Of a DNA stretch of 21,381 nucleotides, positions 1 through 9,147 are shown one piece after another; position 1 is the first letter of the stretch; each line of letters starts with the position of its first letter. The stretch is from Paulinella micropora (taxonomy: Eukaryota; Cercozoa; Imbricatea; Euglyphida): NCBI GenBank assembly GCA_009731375.1, contig BJOX01000218.1, positions 25,471-46,851 of the forward strand, written 5' to 3'. The notes under the pieces are model-generated. The model saw only the letters and a list, made by a program, of their open reading frames with translations, searched no databases and had not been told where the DNA came from. Made by a program: the position numbers and the translations under genes.

Positions 1-154
1 TCCAACACTTCCAGACGGGCCGGTATGTTCAATGAAAATACTGGTCCAGAAATAGACCGGTATGTTCAATGAAAATACTGGTGGCACCGACGGGAATCGA
101 ACTGGCGACAGGGCCCAGATGGTAGAACTTGACCACTGGGCTATCACGGTGTCC
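1..154 (-). mobile_element. tRNA-derived SINE, copy 1 (3' part beyond window edge)
   Basis: Read on the minus strand, the head starts GGACACCGTGATAGCCCAGT. It carries an RNA polymerase III A-box-like stretch (TAGCCCAGTGGTC, 131-143) and a B-box-like stretch (AGTTCGATTCCC, 92-103) at tRNA spacing. The same sequence recurs at 18733-18964, 19154-19271 and 19776-20036, which shows it is a dispersed repeat and not a lone tRNA. The body carries two copies of a roughly 35-bp subunit containing CGGTATGTTCAATGAAAATA. The head abuts an (AAT)n tract directly. The 3' end is cut by the window edge. Confidence 0.85.
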
Positions 155-191
<37 letters not shown>

Positions 192-340
192 GAAAGACAG
201 AAAAGAGATAGAGAGAGAAAAGAAGAAGAAGAAGAAAAAGAAGAAAAAGAAGAAGAAGAAGAAGAAGAAGAAGAAGAAGAAGAAGAAGAAGAAGAAGAAG
301 AAGAAGAAGAAGAAGAAGAAGAAGAAAAAGAAGAAGAAGG
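155..340. repeat. (AAT)n then (AAG)n microsatellites
   Basis: An (AAT)n run of about 36 bp touches the SINE head. After a short purine-rich bridge, an almost uninterrupted AAG/AAAAAG tract runs to about 340. On the minus strand these read as poly-Tyr and poly-Ser, so the frame of the neighbouring gene stays open through the repeats without this implying real protein. Confidence 0.95.
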
Positions 341-345
341 GAAAG

Positions 346-1240
346 GAGGAAGTACAGGCAAGATTTGCTTGTAGTACACTGCAAAAGAGGCGTACTCGTC
401 GTACACCTTGGAGACCGTGACTCGCTCCACGTAACTCGTGCCAGACCGAATGTGTTTATCATGAGAAGGATGATAATTGGATAAATGGTATTCTACCCCA
501 TAGGCATCCATTCCTAATTCTAAGGCTATAGGATCATGGTCGGTAGGTGTGCTTGCAAAAGACATGCCTATGAATGAATCCAAAACCCGCCCCACCCCTC
601 CTTCAAACCAAGCCATTTCTCTGAAATGCTACCTAACTTAAACAACTGCTGCACCTCTCCTAGCAAAGCGCGCACATGAGGTGGAACTGTGTGAGGGGTG
701 ACGTTAGGTAAGCCTTGAATATCCTCTACTATTCTGCATACCACAGCAAAACCCCACTTTGCAAGCTCACTTATGGATGATTCCTTACCCTCCTCCCCAA
801 AAAGCTGGCCTGCCTCACTTCCTAAGGACGCTATGAGTGTGTCAATGACAGAGATGGTGGATGATGGATTGTGAGGAGACCTAACTCTATCTTTTTCTGC
901 CTCCTCAAAAGATATATGTATGCCCTCCTGCAGCACAACAACACAATGTGATTTGGACTCATGCCGTGGTGGTGCTTGGGAAGACTGGGCCTGGGGGTAT
1001 GGAGAGTGGGCCGAGGAAGGCTGGACAGAAGACGGCAATATGGATGCAACCGCTGCCGTTGGTTTCACGAAGCCCAGAGCTGCCCTTGCCTAAAGAAGCA
1101 ACACAAATTCAAAAGAAATTAGTGCAAACCGAAGCAAAAAGTGGCAAGAATTAAAACAAAACAATACAATTTACCTTGTCCTCGAACCTCTTTTTGTCGG
1201 CACGGCGTTCCTCCACAGAATGGAGTCGCCTTTTCGACAT
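346..1240 (-). CDS. Spliced gene of unknown function, 3' end run into repeats
   Basis: I do not recognise this protein. Three exons fit by splice consensus and phase. Exon 1 runs 1240-1175 from ATG (MSKRRLHSVEERRADKKRFE...) to donor AAG|GTAAAT. An 85-bp intron ends TTCTTTAG. Exon 2 is 1089-633, ending in donor TTAG|GTAGCA. A 65-bp intron ends TTCATAG, and exon 3 starts at 567. The phases match at both junctions (0, then 1). The N-terminus is basic, followed by a Pro/Ser/Gln-rich segment and then a mixed helical-looking region (SVIDTLIASLGSEAGQLF). Exon 3 carries an acidic/His-rich stretch ending near YYKQILPVLP, after which the frame runs into (AAG)n, (AAT)n and the SINE. The true stop or last exon is therefore unclear, and the 3' end may have been lost or extended by repeat insertion. 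The upstream neighbour at 1675 is divergent. Confidence 0.6.
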
Positions 1241-1674
1241 GTCAGTCTAACAGGAAGGAAGCAAGGGGGGAAAAAATAAATAAAGACAGTGAACTGCTGC
1301 CGTTGGGCAAACACGAAAGCAATAAAAATCAAGAGAATATGTTCAAGAAAAACAAAGCAAAAAGGACAAACAGCTACAAACTTCATGTGGTAGACATTAT
1401 GTCCCCAAACGATGGGTCACAAAAAAGGGTTGGTGCAAAAAATATGGCCCGGACGCCAAACTTCAACGAAATTTAGGGGTGAGAATTGTACGCAATTTAC
1501 GGTCAACTGAAATGCGGCATTGGTCCTTGCAACCGAAATAGCAACCGTTTTTGGGCTGGCACATGCACGTCGGTTGCAACACAGTGAACCATTGTGTTTC
1601 TTACCCACCTTCTTTTGAACCAAACCTTCCTTGGGGTTGGTCACACAACAAGAACTCGAGAGTAGAAGGCAAGT
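1241..1674. promoter_or_regulatory. Divergent intergenic region (putative shared promoter)
   Basis: These 434 bp lie between two divergent start codons and have no convincing coding frame. A 9-bp inverted repeat TTGCAACCG / CGGTTGCAA sits near 1528-1536 and 1571-1579, with a further TAGCAACCG between. This could be a paired binding site for a bidirectional promoter. No TATA box or initiator could be assigned with confidence. The promoter role is inferred from gene layout only. Confidence 0.35.
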
Positions 1675-3745
1675 ATGTCTGCTACTACTAGTACCACTGA
1701 CAGTGCTCCTGAGCCACCTGCCAATGCTTGGGCATCAGGTCGCTCTTGCAAACTGTTTTCATTGAAACTTATTCACTTTTTGTTTTCTTGTCTTGAGGTC
1801 CGGCGTTGGAAGACCCTGCGATGGAGTCGATTTCAAACGCCATTCCAAACGCTATTTTTGCCAGGCCTATACAGAGCGCCAACGCGGCAGTTGTAGCCAA
1901 CATCGCCAACGAGGTCCTTCAGCCTGGTCTTGTCCGTGATGAATTCATCGTGCAGTGGGTGGGTTGGCCTGCCGACTTGCGAATCACCATCGATCGCGAC
2001 GCGGATGAAAATGCTCCCAAAGCAAGTATAGCCAAAGTTGTTTCTATTGTCGCCAACCTTGTTGAAGAACATTTGTGTTTTTTACCTTGGAAGCTGGTCC
2101 TTACAACCTTGCCGGTCCAACCGTCGTCAAGGTTGTCTTTGCTTCCCAGTCAGACTCACTTTATTCTTGTGGTTAGTTCGGCGTGACACACCCCGGAGAC
2201 GTGGCAAGGTTTCGTCCTGGGCGCGAGGTGGAGGGTGGAACTATTAAACGCAGTTTGAACTTCGCAAACGAGCAAGGTTGCGAGCTCATTGAGGGGCAGG
2301 CCGACGGAAACAGAATGCTTTTTTTTGCTGGAGGCATACTTGAACGGTTCCAAAATCGTGCCAGGCACTTTTGCGTGGTTCATCAATGCTGCCATTCGGA
2401 ATTCCAGCAATCGTGAAGTGCTGAAGAACCCTGATACTACTTTATGGCTGGCTAGGGTTCTGCGTATTCTAAAGAAAGTAAACATTTTGAATAGCGTTGC
2501 GCGTTCTTATATTCATTTCGTACTTTCGTACCGGTCCAAAATGGGAACATCAGAGTGATTGCGTCTGTTCCAGGGTGGATACACAACATTGTCACGCCAG
2601 CCTTTCAAGCCTGGTTGGAGCAGGACCCAGCTGCTGTGCGTCCTTGGACTTTGGAGTCTTCTGAATGCAAGGATGCTTGCGTATCAGTTGTTGCTAAGGT
2701 TATGAAGCGTTCCGAGGAACACACAGAGACCCAAAAGTCATCTGCTTCCCTTCAAGTCTCCGTGCCTGTAGCAAGTTCGAGTCTTCCGCAGCCGCTGACA
2801 GCCATGCCATGCATGAGCTTGTCAAGTTGAAAGCAGAAAACAAGGTTTTGCATGATAAAATCGTGAAGCTGGAGGCGGGTGACAAGGAGGCACAGCGCAT
2901 TGTAAAAGACACGAAGCTGCGAGCAGAAAAAGAGCTGAAGAATGCCCGTGAAGCTCTTCAAACTGCAGCAGATGCTCGGCAGGATCTTGAGCAGCAGGCG
3001 AACTCCTTGCAGGACCAAGTGGCAGAGTGAAAGAGAAAATCCTACAACATCGACAGGGTAACTCTTTGCTTCGGATACAATATTTTTTCTTTCTTTTTTT
3101 TTTTTTGCTTTGCAGACCAAGAAGCGACTTGATAGTGTACATGCTTCGCTGAAGCAAGTACTTCATTCTTGTTTTGCTTGCACTTAACTTACACATTGTG
3201 TTTTATTTAGAATAATGAAGCCTTGACGGCACAGAATGAAGAGGCGGTTGAGACCGGCACCCGCGCAGAGGAAGCCTTGGCCGCTGCAGAGGAGAAAGTG
3301 ACCGCGCACGAGGAGAAGCTGACAGAGACGAAGGGATTGCTGCAACAGGAGCAGGCAAAGACGGAATTATTGAAACTGAAAATTGCTGCGTTGCAGACTC
3401 AAGTTACCACTCTGCAAACGAGTCTTGCGGAAGCCACCGCTCAACGGGACGAATACAAAGGTCATGAGCTAGCAATCAATCAAACGGGACGAACACATGG
3501 TTGTTTTGGTAGCTGTCGCGAAAGGGGCGAGGATGATGCTCAGCGCTACATCTACCAGCCATGTTTCAGGCAGGTCACGGTCGCGCTCAGTGTCTCGTTC
3601 TCCTGTGAAAGCAAAGAAGCACAAAAGAAGCAAGCGGGTCGATCATGATCGTTACGCTTCATCTGATTCAGAATCAGAATGTAGCAAAAAATCAACGCCT
3701 TCTGCTAAGCGCTACCGTCGTCATGGACACTGCCACTACTCTTGA
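1675..3745 (+). CDS. Multi-exon coiled-coil protein with RS-rich basic tail, unknown function
   Basis: ATG at 1675 opens MSATTSTTDSAPEPPANAWA. Exons proposed from GT-AG sites with matching phase are 1675-1738, 1798-2025, 2094-2131, 2177-about 2460, about 2495 or 2556 to 2698, 2776-3018, 3116-3157, 3211-3460 and 3513-3745. The introns are 45-97 bp; those ending TTTGCAG (3115), TTATTTAG (3210) and TTTTGGTAG (3512) are the clearest. The N-terminal half is mixed (IVQWVGWPADLRITIDRDAD). The 2776-3460 exons are rich in Ala, Glu, Lys and Leu with heptad spacing (LVKLKAENKVLHDKIVKLEA) and predict a long coiled coil. The last exon is SR-like (GRSRSRSVSRSPVKAKKHKR) and then Ser/Asp/Glu and basic, suggesting a nuclear or RNA-associated protein, which is inference only. 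In exon 4 the frame changes at a T8 run (2319-2326), and one fewer T would keep it open. The 45-bp intron at 2132-2176 avoids a TAG stop. I cannot tell a live gene from an early pseudogene. Confidence 0.6.
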
Positions 3746-3808
3746 TTTTTTATTGGCACGAAAATGAAGCTATGCATTTTTGCTTTTATTAGTATTATTT
3801 CTTAATAT

Positions 3809-3814
3809 AATAAA
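3809..3814 (+). terminator. Possible poly(A) signal of the coiled-coil gene
   Basis: AATAAA lies 64 bp after the TGA of the 1675-3745 gene in AT-rich sequence. The position suits a polyadenylation signal, but a hexamer in AT-rich DNA is weak evidence. Confidence 0.3.
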
Positions 3815-3945
3815 AAGAATTTCAAATGTTTTCTCTTTTTACTGATAACTCAATGTCTGACCTTTAGCCTGTCAAATTATTAATATCAATATTCGTAACT
3901 CCTGCCACCACTGACCAACGCTTATGACTGAGTACTGTAATTTCT

Positions 3946-4436
3946 AAGCTTCCGCACCGGTTTTATGCTTCAAAAACATTATATATGTGCTGAAAAAGCT
4001 GGTATTAATATTATTTCATGCATACTTCAAGTAGGCAGTGAGTATGTATAACGATTACAAGTGAGTGGCAAGTATGCTGAGTGTCACAGTGACTAGTGTA
4101 AAACACGGTCACTCACTCTGAAATATAAGCTTCCGCACCGGTTTTATGCTTCAAAAACATTGTAAATATGCTAAACAAACTCGTATTAATATAATTCCAT
4201 GCATCATTCAAGTAGGCAGTGAGTATGTATAACGATTACAAGTGAGTGGCAAGTATGCTGAGTGCCACAGTGACTAGTGTAAAACACGGTCACTCACTCT
4301 GAAATATAAGCTTCCGCACCGGTTTTATGCTTCAAAAACATTGTAAGTATGCTAAACAAACTCGTATTAATATAATTTCATGCATAGTTCAAGTAGTCGG
4401 TGAGTATGTATAACGACTATAAGTGAATGGCTGCCA
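3946..4436. repeat. 181-bp tandem satellite, about 2.7 copies
   Basis: Units begin AAGCTTCCGCACCGG at 3946, 4127 and 4308, exactly 181 bp apart. The third unit is truncated near AAGTGAATGGC. Units differ by scattered substitutions; one example is TGAGTGTCACAG against TGAGTGCCACAG. Each contains a partly inverted TCACAGTGACTAGTGT ... ACACGGTCACTCACT segment. No coding frame spans the array. A HindIII site (AAGCTT) opens every unit. Confidence 0.93.
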
Positions 4437-4990
4437 CCAGCCTAGTAACCAACTTGAAAATTTCTAGTCATATTTGAATTTGAATTTGAAGTAATATCAT
4501 TAGAATATAATAAATTAAATATAATCACGTTGATTTTGATGTAAAACAACATAAAAACAAGGAAAAACCAAGATCAGGCAAGCGAAAACCACAATCTAGC
4601 CAAGATATGGCTAACGGTCGAAAAACAGTTGTAACGGCTAGAAATTCAAATTTTAAAACTTTTTGTGTTTAAATAAATACATTAAAATCTTTCATTTTCA
4701 TGCTACTCCTGTCAATTTTCAAAACCTTTAGACTTAGCTTGCATGTTAGCTTGCATTATATCCGGTCTTTTTTAATAAATTTTTTTATAACTTCCCTTGA
4801 AAATACTTGAAAAGTAGTGACAATAATGGTGAATTATCGATATTGCAGGAAAATCAATATTTTTTTTGTTGCCTTGGTTTCATAAAAATTTTCTTGAAAA
4901 AAAAATCAATATTAATATTGTTATCAAAATCAATATTTTTTTTTTGGTGGAAAAGATATTGATTTTGAATCAATACTAAATATTGAAAAA

Positions 4991-4992
<2 letters not shown>
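4437..4992. other. AT-rich non-coding DNA with repeated ATCAATATT motifs
   Basis: No gene is seen. From about 4850 the motif AATCAATATT or its reverse complement recurs several times between short A and T runs. This suggests a decayed repeat, or imperfect hairpins, leading into the poly-T block. Confidence 0.5.
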
Positions 4993-5058
<66 letters not shown>

Positions 5059-5063
5059 TTCTT

Positions 5064-5103
<40 letters not shown>

Positions 5104-5105
5104 AA

Positions 5106-5153
<48 letters not shown>

Positions 5154-5163
5154 TTTTTTTTTT
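4993..5163. repeat. Giant poly-T tracts
   Basis: Uninterrupted T runs of about 61 (4993-5053), 37 (5066-5102), 43 (5110-5152) and 10 (5154-5163) are separated by only a few bases. Frames that read poly-Phe through here are artefacts. The block could be reverse-complement poly(A) left by retroposition, or replication-slippage expansion. Exact lengths are unreliable in any assembly. Confidence 0.95.
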
Positions 5164-5387
5164 GTTGTTGTTGAAATATTGACGAAAATCAATATTCGCA
5201 TTCCGCGTAGTGCATCACTTCAAAAACAGATGGCGATCGCGAGCAAGGACACTCAAGGTCACGTAGCCACTAGTCTTTTCAGATGCCACTAGTAGGACAT
5301 GACAAAAGGAAAGCAGGCTCCAAGCCTTGGAGGAAATCTGTGTCCAAAACTCTTTCCTCCTCTCCCCCTCCTCCTTCACCTAGTTGA

Positions 5388-5475
5388 AGGTGGGGGGGGG
5401 GGCTACGTATACTCCCTGGCACCCCCCTCCCCTCACACCCCTCCCCCCCCTCAATATTAATATATATATTAATAT
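5388..5475. repeat. G-run, C-rich tract and 22-bp AT palindrome
   Basis: An 11-G run is followed within 60 bp by C-rich runs (ACCCCCCTCCCCTC, CTCCCCCCCCTC). These strands could pair with each other or form G-quadruplex or i-motif structures. A perfect 22-bp AT palindrome follows at 5454-5475, centred on ATATATAT. No gene is seen. Confidence 0.7.
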
Positions 5476-6086
5476 AAAAAGGCTTAAGGTGGTACGACAA
5501 GAAATCTGTCACGTTCCAAATGGTTTTTTTCACAGTAAATAACGACATAAATGTACTTGTCCAACCGCAAACTGTGTTACTTATCCGTACGGGGACAGTT
5601 TCAGAAAAGGATGGTTACTGTACAAAAAAAGTCACACTACCTAAGGAGTATTCAAACAAATTTTCCTTGTCTACAATAGAAGAAATATTCAAACAGATTA
5701 TCCTTGTCTGCATATTATACATATTTTGACCTGCAAAGAAACTCACAAAATACACAAAATTGAAATTCTAGAAACGCAGAAGCTAGCATGATGAACAAAA
5801 CTGAATCTTGCGCTGGAAGCAGTGAATACCTCAAGCTGTCAACAAGGGTCGCTTTGTGGTGAGGAGGGAAATTCTAAAATCAAATACTAGAAGGAAAAGA
5901 ATTCGACAGCTAATTTTTGCCGCGTACCGCGCGCCAAAATTTTTCTAGGACAATTTTTGGGGTTGGTTCTCTCTCACAATCCAAGAAACAGCCAACCTAG
6001 CAAGAGTAAGGTCAAATTATAGCTTCTACCTCCTTATTTCTTCACGCAAACTACAGTTCGACTATACACTGTATCTGATTCTACAG
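5476..6086. other. Intergenic sequence upstream of the 6087 gene
   Basis: A 69-codon frame at 5520-5729 contains an imperfect internal duplication (TTCAAACAAATTTTCCTTG / TTCAAACAGATTATCCTTG) and lacks clear splice borders, so I do not call it a gene. The end of the region, CTGATTCTACAG just before 6087, looks like a splice acceptor. An upstream non-coding or coding exon may therefore lie here unrecognised. Confidence 0.4.
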
Positions 6087-8398
6087 ATGCCGAACTACAA
6101 GCTTGAAGACGTAACTGGTCTCAAGAAAACCCAAATGGACATAGCTATTCAAGTTGTCTGTTGCAAATGCCTTTTTGCATACACCACTGAAACCAGATCT
6201 AGAAACTCAATAATTCTGGACTCAATGCCTTTCTTTTGCATTCACCGCAAGATCCGCTGGTTTTGGCACCGAAGCCTAACTCTGAAAAGGTTGATTCGCT
6301 TGCCCTTGGAACAAATTCTGTGGGGCTGAAGATAAATCTTCGCTGCGCTTGGAGCAAGACAGTTCGAGCGCGAGTCACTTACGTGGCAGTTTGTGACAAA
6401 CTCACCGAGGTACGCAAGAAAGGAGTGAAGGACAAGGGCGAACCAGCTGGAGATGCCTGGACATTGCATGACCAAGAAGCGGGAGTCAGTGTGCATTGCG
6501 AGAGCGAGAAGGAGTTTAAACTGGCGACTCGCAAGAACGAGCTGTTCGAGAAGATGCGTACGGAGGCAGAGTTTTCCAAGAACCTTCTCGTTGCAATCGT
6601 TGTTGCGCTGAAGAGGGAAAATGCAGCACAACTGGAGTCCAAACGGGAGGTGAAGGAGCTCAAGAGGCAGCGCGAGTTGGACGATATTCAACCAACCGGC
6701 TCACTCATGCGGTATTGATATATGTCTTACTCTTGCTCTCAGTTCATGTATGTCTGAAAACTTTAGCTATGTAAGTATTTATGCATGTAAAAATACATAT
6801 ATATATATGTATATATATATGTATGAATTATATAAATGTCTGGTATGTTTATACGAACGCAGTATTGTTGTATGCATATATAGAGGTAAAGTGAAGAGCT
6901 TTGCACAAGCTCTCAAACTGGAAGGAGACCCCCAGGACTGGGGAAATGCTATCATGGGAACGAAAGTGGAAGCAGACGAAGGAAGAAGACTTTGCGAAGA
7001 AGCTTTCGCCCTGAAAAGAGAGCAACGACAAGCTAAGTCTCTGATGGCATCTGTGCAGGAGGTGCATACGATGCTCAGTTCATAATATCTTTTTCTAACA
7101 GCTAGTACTATATATATTATATGCATATTCACATACATAAGTGTATACATACAAACATACACAAATATAACAGACATGTACAATGTAATAAACATACATT
7201 TATATACACATGTATATACAGACATTGTAACATATTGTTTGATGTGTGTTTGTCTTGGTGGTGCAGAACGAAGATATTTTGGAACGATTTGGTACATCTG
7301 CGAGACCTCAAACCAAGCCTGAGGGAGATCGAGTGCAGTTTTTGGAAGTCGTCGACTACATACAGGAGAGAAGCCAAAAGGAGAAAGCTACCAAGCGCCG
7401 GCTGAAGCACATTACTCATCCCGGTATCTCAAGGGTTTTGGAGCCGCTCCAGCAAAATTCTATGTCTCAGCTACGCCTTGCGAGGTCTCCTTCAGCGAGC
7501 CTGATCGATCTTTCTATGGATGAAGATTCTGAATCGGACATCGATCCTTCTGAATTCGAAATTAAGAAGAAGCAACGTCTCGCTTCGGGATCCAAAAACA
7601 TGCATGCATCGGAGCTATCGACTGGAAAAAAAGAAATCGCAACAGATAAGTCTAGATCATATCCCAGCAAGGGAAACCATCATCAGCATCGCGTGACCAT
7701 CCAACGATCGTTACCAGACTCATCGGTTGAAGTTGATGAAAAATCTCCTAAGATATTAGAACTTTACAACCTTTCTGGGCAAGGCAAGCTCTCCACTGAA
7801 GAGAAGGAGCTGTACGCAAAGTACGTCCGCATTCAAGATGTCCAAGGTCTCTCTCTCTCTCTCTGTCTCTCTCTGTCTGTCTGTGTGTGTCTCTCTCTCT
7901 CTCTCTCATAAACACACACACACACATTTTTTTTCTTTTTTTTCATCCACTTTCACGCTCTCGCTTCCTGTTCCGAGCTCCATTTCTCTCTCTCTCTCTC
8001 TCTCTCTCTCCCTTTTTTTTCTCCTTTCTTTCTTTCCAGATGGAGGATTGGATGCGGTCAACAAGCTACTTACTGAGCAAGACCTACCATCTTTGGGCCA
8101 GATGGCTGCGCTTAACATGAAAGCATACGGTTGGCCCGGAGCTTTTTATTTAGGAGAAGTCATGGGCGTCAAGCTTTCCAAGGTATCAAACAACAACAAA
8201 ACCCTACTTGCTGCAGGAAGTAAGATTGTACTGCATGTTTACACAATCCAGCCGCATCGTGGCCAACATGGCGCAACTGCTCCTACAGGTGCTAGGAGCC
8301 GTCTAACAGCTTTGTATTCGAAATCATGGCTGAGTCGTTCCGGCAACGATGAAAAAATCTGCGAGCAACGCCCAGCAGGATATACAGCTTTTACAGTG
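6087..8398 (+). CDS. Spliced gene of unknown function, 5' part (last exon split by the copia element)
   Basis: Four exon blocks fit with matching phase: about 6252-6711, 6884-7061, 7267-7846 and 8040-8398 (continuing beyond the insertion). Their introns run 6712-6883, 7062-7266 and 7847-8039. An additional first exon from ATG 6087 (MPNYKLEDVTGLKK) probably joins near 6252, but its donor is unresolved. The 6252 exon ends in a charged helical stretch (LESKREVKELKRQREL). Exon 7267-7846 holds SLIDLSMDEDSESD (7498-7539), a hydrophobic core followed by acidic and Ser residues like a SUMO-interacting motif, then a basic Ser-rich linker. The last exon looks globular (GWPGAFYLGEVMGVKLSKV). Codon GTG at 8396-8398 is the last host codon; reading on into the LTR gives ten foreign residues and TAG at 8429-8431. 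I cannot assign a family. Confidence 0.65.
7847..8039 (+). repeat. Intron made largely of (CT)n / (CA)n microsatellite
   Basis: This intron runs from donor CAAG|GTCTCT to acceptor TTTCCAG. It is almost wholly (CT)n, with a (CA)n patch and T-rich stretches, effectively one long polypyrimidine tract. The donor exon ends at phase 1 (G) and the next exon supplies AT, giving a clean Asp codon and supporting the intron over the poly-Ser-Leu frame that reads through it. Confidence 0.75.
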
Positions 8399-8399
8399 C

Positions 8400-8700
8400 A
8401 AAGTAATCTATCACTCAAACGCAGAGTTTAGGGAAGCTACCCCGCTAAGGGTAAAGAATAACCGAAGAAAAGACTTTTAATGACTTTGGGTCACACAAAA
8501 TGTGGTGACCTTAACAGAATGGTAATACTCATTTGATTCTAGGCATTCCAGACTATGATTCGCGAATACTCTATAAAGTGTCCTTGTCAGTAATAAAGGT
8601 ATTAATAACTGTCCGGCCTATGAACTTGCCTATGACTAAGACTATCCAAATTACCGGTAAATTGACTAGGTGGAGTAACGGGTATTAATAGTACATTACA
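8400..8700 (-). repeat. 3' LTR of the copia element
   Basis: This copy matches 15637-15937 at 300 of 301 positions by eye. It abuts the polypurine tract on its inner side and the split host exon on its outer side. It supplies a stop codon (8429-8431) to host transcripts reading in from the left. Confidence 0.95.
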
Positions 8701-8712
8701 ACGCTCCCCCTT
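8701..8712 (-). promoter_or_regulatory. Polypurine tract (plus-strand primer)
   Basis: On the element strand AAGGGGGAGCGT lies immediately before the TGTAATG start of the 3' LTR. This is the standard position of the RNase H-resistant primer for second-strand synthesis. Confidence 0.85.
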
Positions 8713-9147
8713 AGTCGCAAGTCATAGGCTATATTAGTGTGTAAATATGAAAAAATAGTGTTGAGGATCAGTTATGGGTTACCCGAAGGTTAAATATCAA
8801 CTCCCATTTACATCACATCCTCTATGTATGTATATATGTGTAGTCATGCAGTAACATGTATGAAGTATGTATGTGTTCAAAAATTTGCAAGCGCTTCCCG
8901 TAGAGGGTAGCAAAATAAAAAAAAATTTAGATTTCCTATTCTAGGACAGAAAGAATGATAGAAAGAATTTAAATTGCTAAGTTAGCCAGGGAAAGCCTCG
9001 CGGCTGCCGGCCTCGCGTGGCAGTCGGCTACCCAGCCTCGGCTCGACGGCTCTTGACCCCTGCGCAAAACAAAGCTGCTGCAACAAGCAACAAACTGCAC
9101 AAAACACTCAAAGCAAATATAGGTGAGTGGACACGCAAATCCCGAAA
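8713..9147 (-). other. 3' untranslated region of the copia element
   Basis: There are no coding frames of note between the RNase H stop and the PPT. It contains a GC-rich patch (about 8996-9055, repeated CCTCGCG/CCTCGGC motifs with GGCTGCCGGC) able to fold, and a segment at 8711-8730 whose reverse complement (GCCTATGACTTGCGACTAA) resembles GCCTATGAACTTGCC in the LTR. Confidence 0.55.

Noticed and set aside
831-1049. 72-codon minus frame
   Set aside because: It overlaps exon 2 of the 1240 gene in another frame. The exon model has matched splice phases and explains the region better.
1798-2025. Chromodomain (FIVQWVGWPADL)
   Set aside because: It resembles the YLVKWKGYP core, but the rest of the fold, including the aromatic cage and C-terminal helix, is not evident.
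4983-5292. Poly-Phe frames
   Set aside because: They are simple translation of T homopolymers.
5520-5729. 69-codon frame as a gene
   Set aside because: It has an internal tandem duplication, no splice signals and no recognisable domain.
6252-6711. Argonaute N-domain-like LGTNSVGLKINL
   Set aside because: Only a few residues are similar. No PAZ or PIWI motifs follow; the rest is a charged helical protein.
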